Source: Leucobacter chromiisoli (GTDB taxonomy: Bacteria > Actinomycetota > Actinomycetes > Actinomycetales > Microbacteriaceae). From it: a stretch of 64,000 nt of DNA. The position numbers and the translations under genes are program-made. The DNA is taken from contig NZ_JAEHOH010000001.1 in NCBI RefSeq assembly GCF_016522505.1, positions 1-64,000 of the forward strand, in the 5' to 3' direction. Shown here piece by piece: positions 48,440 to 57,628 of the stretch. Under the pieces are notes generated by a model. The model had not been told where the DNA came from and ran no database searches. It saw nothing but the letters and a program-made list of their open reading frames with translations. Position 1 is the stretch's first letter. Each line of letters starts with the position of its first letter.

Positions 48440-49870
48440 ATGGCGAAGCCCATCGACGAGCTGATCGTCCAGGACAAGGGGTTGGTGAGCCGCGAGATCT
48501 TCGTGGACGAGGAGATCTTCAAGCAGGAGCTCTCCCGCGTGTTCGCGCGGGCCTGGCTCTTCGTCGCGCACGAGGACCAGATCGCGAAGAACGGCGACTA
48601 CGTGGTGTCGAAGATGGGCACCGACACCGTCATCGTCACCCGCGACATGGAGGGCGAGGTGCACGTGCTGCTCAACACGTGCACGCACCGCGGCATGCGC
48701 CTGTGCCGCAACGACATGGGCAACGCCCGCACCTTCTCGTGCCCCTACCACGGGTGGTCGTACTCGATGGACGGGCGCATCGTCGAGACCCCCGGGGATC
48801 TCGCGGGCGTGCCGGGCCACGCCACCTACTACCACGGCGAGCTCGACAAGAAGGACTGGGGGCTCGTCCGCGCGCCCCGCGTGAAGGTCTACAAGCGCAC
48901 GGTGTGGGCCTCCTGGGATCCCGACGCCCCCGAGTTCGACGACTACCTCGGCGACATGAAGCAGTACCTCGACTACGCCCTCGACGGTCGCGACGGCTCG
49001 CCGGGCAACAACGAGATGATCGGCGGGATCCTGAAGTGGCGGGTGCCGTCGAACTGGAAGTTCGCCCCCGAGAACTTCATCGGCGACAACTACCACGACA
49101 TCTCCCACCGCTCGGTCGACCTCGTCGGCATCAACCCCTCCGGCGGCACCGGCCGCCGCGACGACGAGCCCGAGGACGCGACGACGATCGGCTTCCCGAA
49201 GCTCGGGCACGGCGTGATCGGCGAGATGCCCTACCAGAAGGAGCCGGAGTCCGCCGGCTGGGCGGCGAACCCCGAGGTCTCGGAGTGGTACCGGAAGTGC
49301 CACGACGCCCGCGTCGAGCGCTTCGGCGACGAGCACCGGGTGAGCATGACGGTCGGCACCATCTTCCCGAACATGTCGTTCCACGGCCGGCAGCCGCGCA
49401 CGATCGCGGTGTTCCACCCCATCTCGCCGACCGAGATGGAGATGTGGCGGATCTTCCTGGTCGACCGCGACGCCCCCGACGCGGTGAAGGACATGGCGCG
49501 GCACTACCACCTGAGCTACTCCGGGCCCGGCGGGCTGACCGAGTCCGACGACATGGAGAACTGGTCGTACGCCACCGACTCCAGCCGGGGCGAGATCTCG
49601 CGCAGCATCTACTTCAACTACGAGATGGGCCTCGGCCACGCGCGAGTGGTGCCCCACCTCGAGGGCGCCGTGGAGAACGGCGAGTTCACCGAGGAGAACG
49701 CGCGCATCTTCTACCGCCGCTGGGCCGAGTTCATGAAGGCCGGATCCTGGGACGAGCTCTTCCCCGGCAAGGGCCCGGGGCCGGGCGGCTCCCGCGGTGC
49801 GGCCGAGAGCGCACCGGCCGACGCCGAGGCCGCCTCCGTAGACGCCGCAGCGACCGCCGAGACGAAGTGA
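48440..49870 (+). CDS. Rieske non-heme iron oxygenase, alpha (catalytic) subunit
   Basis: A 476-residue ring-hydroxylating-type oxygenase subunit. Rieske 2Fe-2S motif Cys81-x-His83 ... Cys101-x2-His104 with the usual 17-residue spacing. Mononuclear iron site in ENFIGDNYHDISH (Asp216, His219, His223) and TESDDMENW (Asp370/371). The H-x3-H spacing is one shorter than naphthalene dioxygenase (H-x4-H). The last 30 residues are a variable Ala-rich tail. GAGGAGG precedes the start. Works with the beta subunit, ferredoxin and a reductase. Substrate unknown. Confidence 0.93.
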   Translation: MAKPIDELIVQDKGLVSREIFVDEEIFKQELSRVFARAWLFVAHEDQIAKNGDYVVSKMGTDTVIVTRDMEGEVHVLLNTCTHRGMRLCRNDMGNARTFSCPYHGWSYSMDGRIVETPGDLAGVPGHATYYHGELDKKDWGLVRAPRVKVYKRTVWASWDPDAPEFDDYLGDMKQYLDYALDGRDGSPGNNEMIGGILKWRVPSNWKFAPENFIGDNYHDISHRSVDLVGINPSGGTGRRDDEPEDATTIGFPKLGHGVIGEMPYQKEPESAGWAANPEVSEWYRKCHDARVERFGDEHRVSMTVGTIFPNMSFHGRQPRTIAVFHPISPTEMEMWRIFLVDRDAPDAVKDMARHYHLSYSGPGGLTESDDMENWSYATDSSRGEISRSIYFNYEMGLGHARVVPHLEGAVENGEFTEENARIFYRRWAEFMKAGSWDELFPGKGPGPGGSRGAAESAPADAEAASVDAAATAETK

Positions 49871-49878
49871 GGGGAACC

Positions 49879-50406
49879 GTGTCCAAGAGAGAAGAGATCG
49901 AGCTGCTGCACGACGTCACGCAGTTCTTCTACCGCGAGGCCGACCTCCTCGACTACCGCGAGTACGCGGAGTGGCTGAAGCTGCTGCACCCCGAGGTGCG
50001 CTACTTCATCCCGCTCGTGCGCAACGTCCCCCGGATGCGCGACAACGAGTTCACTCGCGAGCAGCAGGACAACGCCTGGATGGACGAGGGCTACACGACG
50101 CTCGAGAAGCGCGTGAAGCAGATCCTCACCAACATCCACTGGGCCGAGGAGCCGCCCTCGCGGGTGTCGCACCTCATCACCAACACCGTGCTGCTCTCGG
50201 TCGAAGGCGATCCGGGATCCCGCGAGGTGACGACCCGATCCCGCGTCTTCGTCTACCAGAACCGCATCGACGACGAGGTCAACCACTTCGTCGGCAAGCG
50301 GATCGACACCCTCGCCGAGACGGAGGGCGGCTGGCTGCTCAAGCACCGGACCGTCCACCTCGACCAGAGCGTGCTGCTCGCCAAGGCGCTCACGGTGTTC
50401 ATCTGA
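49879..50406 (+). CDS. Rieske oxygenase, beta (small) subunit
   Basis: A 175-residue protein of the SnoaL/NTF2-like fold of ring-hydroxylating oxygenase beta subunits: FFYREADLLDYREYAEWLKLLHPEVRYFIPL at residues 17-47, then RVSHLITNTVL and SRVFVYQNRIDDEVNHFVGKRIDTL, ending WLLKHRTVHLDQSVL. Structural subunit of an alpha3beta3 hexamer. GTG start eight bases after the alpha stop. Confidence 0.93.
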   Translation: MSKREEIELLHDVTQFFYREADLLDYREYAEWLKLLHPEVRYFIPLVRNVPRMRDNEFTREQQDNAWMDEGYTTLEKRVKQILTNIHWAEEPPSRVSHLITNTVLLSVEGDPGSREVTTRSRVFVYQNRIDDEVNHFVGKRIDTLAETEGGWLLKHRTVHLDQSVLLAKALTVFI

Positions 50407-50735
50407 TGGTGCGGGCGATCTTCCACTCGGCCGACGGCGGCTCGACGGACGAGATCGACGTGCCCGACGGCTGGACGCTCATGGAGGGCGCCAGGCAGGA
50501 GGGCATCCAGGGGATCGTCGCCGACTGCGGCGGCGGCGCGATCTGCGGCACCTGCCACGTCAGGGTGCGCCCCGAGTGGGCGGACCGGCTGCCCGAACCG
50601 GAGCCCAGCGAGGCCGCGCTGCTCACGATCGTCCCCGAGCCGTGCGAGACGAGCCGTCTCGCCTGCCAGATCCCGATGGAGCCGGAGCTCGAGGGCATCG
50701 AGGTCGACATCCCGAGCACCCAGCTCGACATCTGA
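50406..50735 (+). CDS. 2Fe-2S ferredoxin, adrenodoxin/putidaredoxin type
   Basis: A 109-residue electron carrier with ligands Cys41, Cys47, Cys50 and Cys87 in the C-x5-C-x2-C...C pattern (ADCGGGAICGTCHV ... LACQI). It passes electrons from the FAD reductase (56418-57626) to the Rieske oxygenase. Overlaps the beta-subunit stop by one base (TGATG), so the three are one translational unit. Confidence 0.93.
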   Translation: MVRAIFHSADGGSTDEIDVPDGWTLMEGARQEGIQGIVADCGGGAICGTCHVRVRPEWADRLPEPEPSEAALLTIVPEPCETSRLACQIPMEPELEGIEVDIPSTQLDI

Positions 50736-50792
50736 GGCCCCCTCCCACCGCCCGGCCCCGGCCGGCACAACGTTCGAAAGGCATCACACCCT

Positions 50793-51749
50793 ATGGAGAC
50801 CGTCTTCCTATCCTCCGACATCCCGGCCGACCTGCGGGCCAGGCTCGAGAGCGCCTACCGGGTCGTCGACGTCCCCGACGACGTCACGAGCGGCTTCGAG
50901 GCCTACGGCGACCCCGTGGGCTGGCTCGTCGCCGGCAACCCCGTCGACGCCGCGGTGATCGCGCAGCTGCCGAACCTGAGGGTCATCTCGAACTACGGCG
51001 TCGGCTACGACAGCGTCGACGTGCCCGCCGCGACCTCGGCGCAGATCATCGTGTCGAACACCCCCGGGGTGCTCGACGACGCCGTCGCCGAGCTCACGCT
51101 CGGCCTCATGCTCGCCCTCGGCCGCGGCATCGTCACCTACGACCGCTACGTGCGCGACGGCTCCTGGGAGCGCGAGTGGCCGCCCCTCACCCACGACGTG
51201 CACCGCACGACCCTCGGCGTCGTGGGCATGGGGCGGATCGGCCGGCGCCTCGCCGAGCTCGTCGCGCCCCTCGGCGTCGAGGTGCTCTACCACAACCGCT
51301 CGCGCAACGCCGAGATCGACGAGTCGGGCGTCGCGACGTGGGCCGAGTGGGAGGACATGCTGCAGCGCTCGGACTTCGTGAGCCTGCACACGCCGCTCAC
51401 GGAGCGCACCCGCGGCTTCTTCGTGAAGGAGGACTTCGAGCTCATGAAGCCGAGCGCCTACCTCATCAACATGGCGCGCGGCGCGGTGGTGAACACCGAC
51501 GACATGGTCGAGGCGCTGAAGAACGGCACGATCGCGGGGGCCGCGCTCGACGTCTTCGAGGAGGAGCCACTGCCCGCCTCGCACGAGCTCGTGCAGCTCG
51601 ACAACGTGATCCTGCAGCCCCACAACGGCAGCGCCACGGAGGAGACGAGGCGCGCGATGATCGACCTCGCCGTCGAGAATCTCGAAGCCGGTCTCCAGGG
51701 AGAACGGCCGAAGACCCCCGTAAACTGGGAGGACATCTACAGCGCGTAG
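50793..51749 (+). CDS. D-2-hydroxyacid dehydrogenase
   Basis: A 318-residue NAD(P)-dependent dehydrogenase: GVVGMGRIG cofactor motif (about 145-153), catalytic Arg in NMARGAVVN, Glu in ALDVFEEEP and His in QPHNGSAT, the family triad. Interconverts a 2-oxo acid and a D-2-hydroxy acid; glyoxylate/hydroxypyruvate-reductase-like. 57 bases after the ferredoxin and followed by a strong terminator, so it closes the oxygenase operon. Its place in the pathway is uncertain. Confidence 0.9.
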   Translation: METVFLSSDIPADLRARLESAYRVVDVPDDVTSGFEAYGDPVGWLVAGNPVDAAVIAQLPNLRVISNYGVGYDSVDVPAATSAQIIVSNTPGVLDDAVAELTLGLMLALGRGIVTYDRYVRDGSWEREWPPLTHDVHRTTLGVVGMGRIGRRLAELVAPLGVEVLYHNRSRNAEIDESGVATWAEWEDMLQRSDFVSLHTPLTERTRGFFVKEDFELMKPSAYLINMARGAVVNTDDMVEALKNGTIAGAALDVFEEEPLPASHELVQLDNVILQPHNGSATEETRRAMIDLAVENLEAGLQGERPKTPVNWEDIYSA

Positions 51750-51754
51750 CTGTC

Positions 51755-51787
51755 GAAGAGCCGGGTGCCGCACGCACCCGGCTCTTC
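51755..51787 (+). terminator. Intrinsic terminator of the oxygenase operon
   Basis: GAAGAGCCGGGTG (51755-51767) and CACCCGGCTCTTC (51775-51787) are perfect 13-bp arms around a 7-base loop, six bases after the dehydrogenase stop. Confidence 0.85.
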
Positions 51788-51833
51788 TGGTGACGGCGCG
51801 CATCCGGGGGCGGCTGGCAATGGGGCGAGACAC

Positions 51834-53348
51834 ATGAAGCAGAGCAGATTCGGGTCGTACGCGACGCTCAGGGCCCTGCTGTCGGAGCGCTCGCTGAACC
51901 TCGAGCCGGTGCACGTGCCCGAGTACCTGCTCGACCGGAGCATCCGCTGGGTGACGGTGACCGAGATGGTCGATCCGGCGCCCTACCTCCTCGGCGACGA
52001 GCTGATCCTCACCCTCGGCAGCGCATGGGAGGATCCCGAGTCCCCGGACATCGAGCGCTTCATCCAGCGCATCTCCTCCGTCGGGGTGACGGCGGTGGGC
52101 ATCGCAGTCGGGCTGTCGCACGAGACCGTGCCGCAGCGCATGATCGACGCCGCGAGCCAGTACGGCCTGCCGCTCATCGCGGTCCCGTTCACCACCACGC
52201 TGCGCTCCATCGGCGAGTACATCGTCGACTACACCCTGGGCGACAAGTTCGCCGCCGTGCAGAGCACGCTTCAGGCGCACACGGACCTCACCGAGGCGCT
52301 GACCTCGCGGCTCGGCATGGAGGGGCTGCTCAGCCGGCTGCGGCGGCTGCTCGAGGTGCCGGTCGCGGTGGTCGACTACTGGGGCACCCTCGTGGCGAGC
52401 CAGCCGGCCTCGACGCCGTGGCCGATGGACGAGATCATCGCCCGGCGCACGTCGATCTCCTCGGGCGACACGATCGATGGCGTCACCGTCTACCCGGTGC
52501 TCATCTCCGACCAGCGCGTCGCCTTCGTGTGCACGCAGGGCGTGGGCGCCGCCCCCGAGATTATGCGCTTCGCGCTCGGGCTGGTCGCGCTCGAGCTCTC
52601 GCGCCGCCAGGCCGAGCAGCACGGCCGGCGCGAGCTCCTCGGCCAGGTCATCAGCGACTACATCCAGGGCGACCTCGCCGACTACGAGGCGCAGCGGCGG
52701 CTGTCGCGCGCGGGCGTGAGCTTCGACGGACCCAATCGAGTGGTGCTCGCCCATGTGCAGTGCGCCCCGCGGCTGCTCGAGGACATCCCGTGGAACGTCG
52801 AGACGCTCGTGCCGTCCGGCGCGGGGGAGTACGCCGTCGCCCTCGTCGACGACGTCGTCGCCGTCATGTGCTCCGAGGAGGTGCCGGTCGACGACCTCGC
52901 GCAGGCGCTGCACCGGCACCTGGACCGGCTGGGCGAGACCCGCATCGGGATCGGCAGCCCGTACCCCGGCGTCGCCGGGCTGCGCCTCTCCTGGCTCGAG
53001 GCCCAGGGCTCGATGCGATCCGGCATCGCGTCGTCCTCGCGGGGCTCCATGCACCTCCCTCGGCTCATGCTCGCGAGTCTCAAGGTGCCGCTCAAGAGCG
53101 TGGGCGAGCAGATCCTGAAGGTGCTGCTCGACTACGACCGGGAGAACGACGCGCAGCTCGTGCAGACCCTGCAGGTCTACCTCGACTGCGACTGCCAGAG
53201 CGCCGACGCCGCGCAGCGCCTGTTCGTGCACCGCAACACCCTCCGGTACCGGCTGCGGCTCATCGAGAAGCTCACCGGCTGCGACCTGAACTCGTTCGAG
53301 GATCTCGTGAACTTCTACCTCGCGGTGCGGGCCATGGAGATGGGGTAG
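51834..53348 (+). CDS. PucR-family transcriptional regulator
   Basis: A 504-residue regulator: N-terminal PucR domain (about 10-135: LEPVHVPEYLLDRSIRWVTVTEM, GDELILTLG), a middle GGDEF-like/CdaR region, and a C-terminal helix-turn-helix (QVYLDCDCQSADAAQRLFVHRNTLRYRLRLIEKLTG, about 445-480). PucR proteins sense purine or aromatic/amine catabolites. It stands alone after the terminator and is the only regulator gene within the cluster, hence the best candidate to bind the three TGTGC-N4-GCACA sites. No strong ribosome site is seen. Confidence 0.9.
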   Translation: MKQSRFGSYATLRALLSERSLNLEPVHVPEYLLDRSIRWVTVTEMVDPAPYLLGDELILTLGSAWEDPESPDIERFIQRISSVGVTAVGIAVGLSHETVPQRMIDAASQYGLPLIAVPFTTTLRSIGEYIVDYTLGDKFAAVQSTLQAHTDLTEALTSRLGMEGLLSRLRRLLEVPVAVVDYWGTLVASQPASTPWPMDEIIARRTSISSGDTIDGVTVYPVLISDQRVAFVCTQGVGAAPEIMRFALGLVALELSRRQAEQHGRRELLGQVISDYIQGDLADYEAQRRLSRAGVSFDGPNRVVLAHVQCAPRLLEDIPWNVETLVPSGAGEYAVALVDDVVAVMCSEEVPVDDLAQALHRHLDRLGETRIGIGSPYPGVAGLRLSWLEAQGSMRSGIASSSRGSMHLPRLMLASLKVPLKSVGEQILKVLLDYDRENDAQLVQTLQVYLDCDCQSADAAQRLFVHRNTLRYRLRLIEKLTGCDLNSFEDLVNFYLAVRAMEMG

Positions 53349-53411
53349 CCGCCGGGCCGGACGGCTCCGGATCGAGGAGCCGCCGATCGCCGGCGCCTGC
53401 CGGGTGCCGGC

Positions 53412-54719
53412 TCAGGCGTTCAAGCGGGCGCGGATCGCGGGGGCGGTGAGGATCCTGAGCGCGACGACGATTGCGCCCAGCCCGGCGACGATCATCCAGA
53501 GCGCCTTGGGGTCGTCGAGCACCGCGAACGCGAAGCCGCCGATGAGCGACGCCACCGCCATCCCCGCCGGAAACCCCATCCCGTGCACCGAGAGGTAGAC
53601 GCCGCGGTGGCTCGGGTGCGCGATGCCGGCCGAGACGCTCGCCGACAGGGGCATGTTGATGAGCTCGCTCGACGTCCACACCACGAGGACGAGCACGTAC
53701 CCCCACAGTGACGAGGCGAACATGTTCAGCCCCATGCCCACCGCGATGAGCGCTGCGGCGACGATGAGCAGCGGCGGGATCCCGAAGCGCGCCAGCATCC
53801 GGTCGAAGGGGATCTGCATCGAGACCACGAGCACCCCGTTGATCGCCATCAGCAGCCCGTAGCCGGTCGTGCCGAGGCCGTCGGCGAGCATGAGCAGCGG
53901 CAGCGTCACGAACACCTGGAGGTACACGCCCATGTAGAGGATGTTGGTGAGCGCGAAGGCGAGGAACACCCGGTCCCGCGCCACCACGGCGAACCCCGAC
54001 GGCGGCCGGAGCCGGGCCCTCGAAGCGCCGGGACGGGCGGCCGCGCCGAGCGCCCGCCCGGCCCGGTCCGCATTCCGGTCGACCGCGCCGGCCCGGTCAT
54101 CCGCGCCGGCCCGCTCATCGGCACCGGCCCGGTCCGCGGCGTCGGCCCGGTCGACCGCGTCGCCACCGCCGCCGATGAGCCAGGCGAGGAAGGTGCCCGT
54201 GTAGAGCAGCGCCATCCCGGTCGAGAACATCGCGGTGAACGAGAAGGAGGAGAGCCAGCCGCCGATGAGGGGGCCGAGCGCGAGCCCCGAGTTCAGCGCC
54301 ATGTACATGAACCCGTAGGCCCGCCGCTGGTGCTCGCGCCTGGCCAGGTTCGCGATGAGCGAGTTCGATGCGGGCATGATGACCTGCCCGAAGGCCCCCA
54401 TCGCGAGCACGATCGGGGCCACGAGCCAATCGGGCGGGATCAGCGCGAGCGAGCCCGCGGCCGTGCCCGTGAGGGCGAGCGCGATCGTGATGACCGTGCG
54501 CGATCCCAGCCGGTCGATGAGCGGGCCGCAGAGCAGCGCGGTGATCGCCCCGCCGATCCCGTAGAGGGCCATGACGAGACTGGCGCGGCTGGCGGAGAAC
54601 CCGGCCCCGTCCGTCATGAAGATGGTGAGGAACGACTCGACGAAGAACCCGATGCGCGAGACGAGCGTGGCGAGGAAGAGCAGCCAGAACGCGCGCGGGA
54701 GGCTGAGGGGTTCCGTCAC
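53412..54719 (-). CDS. MFS transporter
   Basis: A 435-residue major-facilitator protein with about 11-12 helices in two halves. Loop 2-3 motif GPLIDRLGSRTV (65-76) is the conserved MFS signature. The central cytoplasmic loop (residues about 186-235) is filled by repeats of a DRAGAD-like unit, unusual in amount. GTG 54719 has GGAG upstream. Divergent from the aldehyde dehydrogenase operon with an operator between them, so it may export or import a pathway compound. Confidence 0.85.
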   Translation of the reverse strand: MTEPLSLPRAFWLLFLATLVSRIGFFVESFLTIFMTDGAGFSASRASLVMALYGIGGAITALLCGPLIDRLGSRTVITIALALTGTAAGSLALIPPDWLVAPIVLAMGAFGQVIMPASNSLIANLARREHQRRAYGFMYMALNSGLALGPLIGGWLSSFSFTAMFSTGMALLYTGTFLAWLIGGGGDAVDRADAADRAGADERAGADDRAGAVDRNADRAGRALGAAARPGASRARLRPPSGFAVVARDRVFLAFALTNILYMGVYLQVFVTLPLLMLADGLGTTGYGLLMAINGVLVVSMQIPFDRMLARFGIPPLLIVAAALIAVGMGLNMFASSLWGYVLVLVVWTSSELINMPLSASVSAGIAHPSHRGVYLSVHGMGFPAGMAVASLIGGFAFAVLDDPKALWMIVAGLGAIVVALRILTAPAIRARLNA

Positions 54720-54856
54720 GGTGCTCCGACTCTGCTGGGGCGCCCGGGCATGGGGCGCCGGCGGCTCACGGGGCGGCGGGCACGCGACCCCGAGAATATC
54801 GTCGCGCGAACGCGGGCCCCCGGGAACGTGCCGCGGCCCAAAGCGACCCCGCATGG

Positions 54857-54873
54857 TTGTGCTGCTGCACATA
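54857..54873. promoter_or_regulatory. Catabolic-cluster operator, copy 3
   Basis: TTGTGCTGCTGCACATA, inverted repeat TGTGC-TGCT-GCACA, in the 241-base gap between the MFS and aldehyde dehydrogenase genes. TACGAT at 54896-54901 is a possible -10 for the rightward genes. Confidence 0.7.
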
Positions 54874-54960
54874 TCAGCGGCCGCGCGGGCGAACTTACGA
54901 TGAGGGAGTTCGAGGGCGCTGCCCCGTGGCGACGCCCAGGCACTGACAAGGAGATGCCGC

Positions 54961-56418
54961 ATGCAAGACACCCTCGCGCAGTTGGAGTCGCTCCCCGGCC
55001 GGGCCGAAGCCTACGTGGACGGCACGTGGCGGCCGAGCGAGAGCGGGCGGACCCAGGCCGTGCTGGACCCCGCCACCGGGGGCGAGGTCGGTGCCGTGCC
55101 GGCCATGACGGCGCCCGACGTCGACCGGGCCGTCGACGCCGCGCACCGGGCCTTCGGCTCCTGGCGGAAGACCACCGCGAAGGAGCGGTCCGTGCTGCTG
55201 CGCCGCTGGCACGACCTCATCGGCGAGCACCTCGAGCCCCTCGCCCGCATCCTCACGGCCGAGCAGGGCAAGCCGCTCCAGGAGGCGCGGAACGAGATCC
55301 GTCAGTCGCAGGCCTACATCGAGTTCTTCTCGGAGGAGACCAGGCGGCTGTACGGCGAGACGATCCCGGCCAACACCGGCGACCGGCGGCTCCTCGTGCA
55401 GCGCGAGCCCCTCGGGGTCGTCGGCGTCATCGCCCCCTGGAACTTCCCCGCGGCGATGATCGCCCGCAAGGCCGGCGCCGCGCTCGCCGCGGGCTGCACC
55501 GTGGTCGCGAAGCCGGCGGCGGAGACGCCGCTGAGCGCGCTCGCGCTCGCGGTGCTGGCCGAGGCGGCGGGCATTCCCGCCGGGGTGTTCAACGTCGTGA
55601 CCGGGCGCGGCGGCGAGATCGGCGGCGCCTTCACCGCGCACCCCCTGGTGCGCAAGATCTCCTTCACCGGATCGACCCCGACGGGCAAGCATCTCGCGCG
55701 GGAGTCGGCGGACACCCTCAAGCACCTCTCGCTCGAGCTCGGGGGCAGCGCGCCCTTCATCGTGTTCGACGACGCCGACGTCGAGCTCGCGGTGCGGGGC
55801 GTGCTCGCCAGCAAGTTCCGCAACGCCGGCCAGACGTGCGTCGCGACCAACCGGGTCTTCGTGCAGCGGGGAATCGCCGAGGAGTTCTCCCGGCGGTTCG
55901 CCGAGGAGACCGAGAAGCTGACGGTCGGCCCCGGCGTCGAGGACGGCATTCAGATCGGACCGCTCATCAACGAGGGTGCGGCCGAGGACGTGGGCCGCAT
56001 GCTCGAGACCGCCCGGTCGCAGGGCGCCAGGGTGCTCGCCGGAGGCGAGCGCCTCACGGGGGCCTTCGTGCAGCCGACGGTGATCGCCGACGTGTCGGAC
56101 GACATGGACATCGTGCGCTCCGAGATATTCGGGCCCATCGCCCCCATCTCGGTGTTCGACGACACCGAGGAGGCGATCGCCCGGGCCAACGACACCGTCT
56201 ACGGCCTCGCCGCCTACTTCTACACCAACGACTACCGCAGGATCGTCCGAGTGAGCGAGGGGCTCGAGTTCGGCATGGTGGGCGTGAACGAGTCGCTGAC
56301 GACCACGGAGGTGGCCCCCTTCGGCGGCGTGAAGGACTCCGGCTACGGCCGGGAGGGGTCGCACTTCGGTCTCGAGGAGTACACCCAGTTGAAGTACATC
56401 TGCGTGGGAGGGCTCTGA
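54961..56418 (+). CDS. Aldehyde dehydrogenase (succinate-semialdehyde DH-like)
   Basis: A 485-residue NAD(P)-dependent ALDH. Cofactor region IAPWNFPAAMIARKAGAALAAGC, catalytic Glu in LELGGSAPFIVFDDAD, nucleophilic Cys in FRNAGQTCVATNR. Closest in pattern to succinate-semialdehyde/glutarate-semialdehyde dehydrogenases (GabD). GACAAGGAG precedes the start. First gene of the five-gene decarboxylase operon; TGATG overlap with the reductase. Confidence 0.92.
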   Translation: MQDTLAQLESLPGRAEAYVDGTWRPSESGRTQAVLDPATGGEVGAVPAMTAPDVDRAVDAAHRAFGSWRKTTAKERSVLLRRWHDLIGEHLEPLARILTAEQGKPLQEARNEIRQSQAYIEFFSEETRRLYGETIPANTGDRRLLVQREPLGVVGVIAPWNFPAAMIARKAGAALAAGCTVVAKPAAETPLSALALAVLAEAAGIPAGVFNVVTGRGGEIGGAFTAHPLVRKISFTGSTPTGKHLARESADTLKHLSLELGGSAPFIVFDDADVELAVRGVLASKFRNAGQTCVATNRVFVQRGIAEEFSRRFAEETEKLTVGPGVEDGIQIGPLINEGAAEDVGRMLETARSQGARVLAGGERLTGAFVQPTVIADVSDDMDIVRSEIFGPIAPISVFDDTEEAIARANDTVYGLAAYFYTNDYRRIVRVSEGLEFGMVGVNESLTTTEVAPFGGVKDSGYGREGSHFGLEEYTQLKYICVGGL

Positions 56419-57626
56419 TGGGGACGCTGACGGACGCCCGGCCCGGCCGGGGAGCCGCCGCCGACTTCTCCGATGTCGTCGTCGTCGGCGGCGGGCAGGC
56501 GGCGGCGGAGCTCGTCAAGTCGCTGCGGCGGGAGGGCTTCGACGGCAGCGTCAGGCTGTTCTGCAACGAGCCCTACCTCCCGTACGACCGGCCGCCGCTG
56601 TCCAAGGGCGTCATGAAGTCGCGCGTCGAGATCGAGCGGTTGGCGTTCCTCGGGGCCGCCGGCTACGAGAAGATCGACGTCGCGGTCGAGACCGGCAGGG
56701 CCGTCGTCGCGATCGACCCCGACCGGCGTCTCGTCGTCACCGACGACGGCCGCGAGATCGGATACGGCTCCTGCGTGCTCGCGACGGGGGCGCGGGCCGT
56801 CCCCGCGCCGTGGTCGGAGACGACCCGGGTGCACTCCGTCCGCACCTACGAGGACGCCCTGCGGCTGCACGACGCGATCAGCTCGGGGGCCCGGCGGTTC
56901 CTCGTCGTCGGGGGCGGCTACCTCGGCCTCGAGACCGCGAGCTCGCTCACGGCCGAGGGGCTGGACGTCGCCCTCGTCGAGGCCAGCCCGACGCTGCTCA
57001 CCGGCCGGGCCTCGGCCTTCACGTCGCGGTGGCTCCAGGAGCAGCACGAGGCGAGGGGGCTGCGCATCCACCTCGGGTCGCTCGTCGCCGAGCTCGAGGA
57101 GACGGGCGACGAGGTGCGCGTGCGGCTCGCCGACGGAACCGAGATCGTGGCGGACCAGGTGGTGTTCGCGGTCGGCGCGCTCGCCAACCTCGACCTCGCG
57201 GAGGCCATCGGCGCCGAGCACGGGCGCGGCGTGCTCGTGAACAGCCAGTGCGAGACCTCGGTGCCCGGCGTCTACGCGATCGGCGACGTCGCCAGCTTCC
57301 GCACCCCGAGCGGCGCGGAGGCGCGCGTCGAGTCCGTCTTCAACGCGACCTCCCAGGCGAAGACGCTCGCGCGCGTGCTCACGGGCAAGGAGATCAAGGA
57401 GACCGGCGCCCCGACCTTCTGGTCGGACCAGGTCGGCGTGTCGATCCGGCTCGCCGGCTGGGTGCCTCCCACGCTCGAGACCACCGACGTCGTCACGACC
57501 GAGGAGGACGGCTGGTTCGTCGAGCGCTACCTCGGGGGCAAGCTCGTCGCCGTCGAGAGCATGAACCGCATCGTCGACTACCTGAGAGCCGTCCCGTCCA
57601 TCGTCGACCTGAGGAGGAAGCTGTAG
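56418..57626 (+). CDS. FAD-dependent ferredoxin reductase
   Basis: A 402-residue reductase of the putidaredoxin-reductase/BphA4 class: FAD motif VVVVGGGQAAAELVKSLR (about 20-37), PYDRPPLSKGV, NAD motif VVGGGYLGLETASSL, and the second FAD motif VYAIGDVASF, with VESVFNATSQAKTLARVL. It should feed electrons from NAD(P)H to the ferredoxin at 50406, supplying the oxygenase, though the gene lies 6 kb away in another operon. Confidence 0.92.
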   Translation: MGTLTDARPGRGAAADFSDVVVVGGGQAAAELVKSLRREGFDGSVRLFCNEPYLPYDRPPLSKGVMKSRVEIERLAFLGAAGYEKIDVAVETGRAVVAIDPDRRLVVTDDGREIGYGSCVLATGARAVPAPWSETTRVHSVRTYEDALRLHDAISSGARRFLVVGGGYLGLETASSLTAEGLDVALVEASPTLLTGRASAFTSRWLQEQHEARGLRIHLGSLVAELEETGDEVRVRLADGTEIVADQVVFAVGALANLDLAEAIGAEHGRGVLVNSQCETSVPGVYAIGDVASFRTPSGAEARVESVFNATSQAKTLARVLTGKEIKETGAPTFWSDQVGVSIRLAGWVPPTLETTDVVTTEEDGWFVERYLGGKLVAVESMNRIVDYLRAVPSIVDLRRKL

Positions 57627-57628
57627 CC

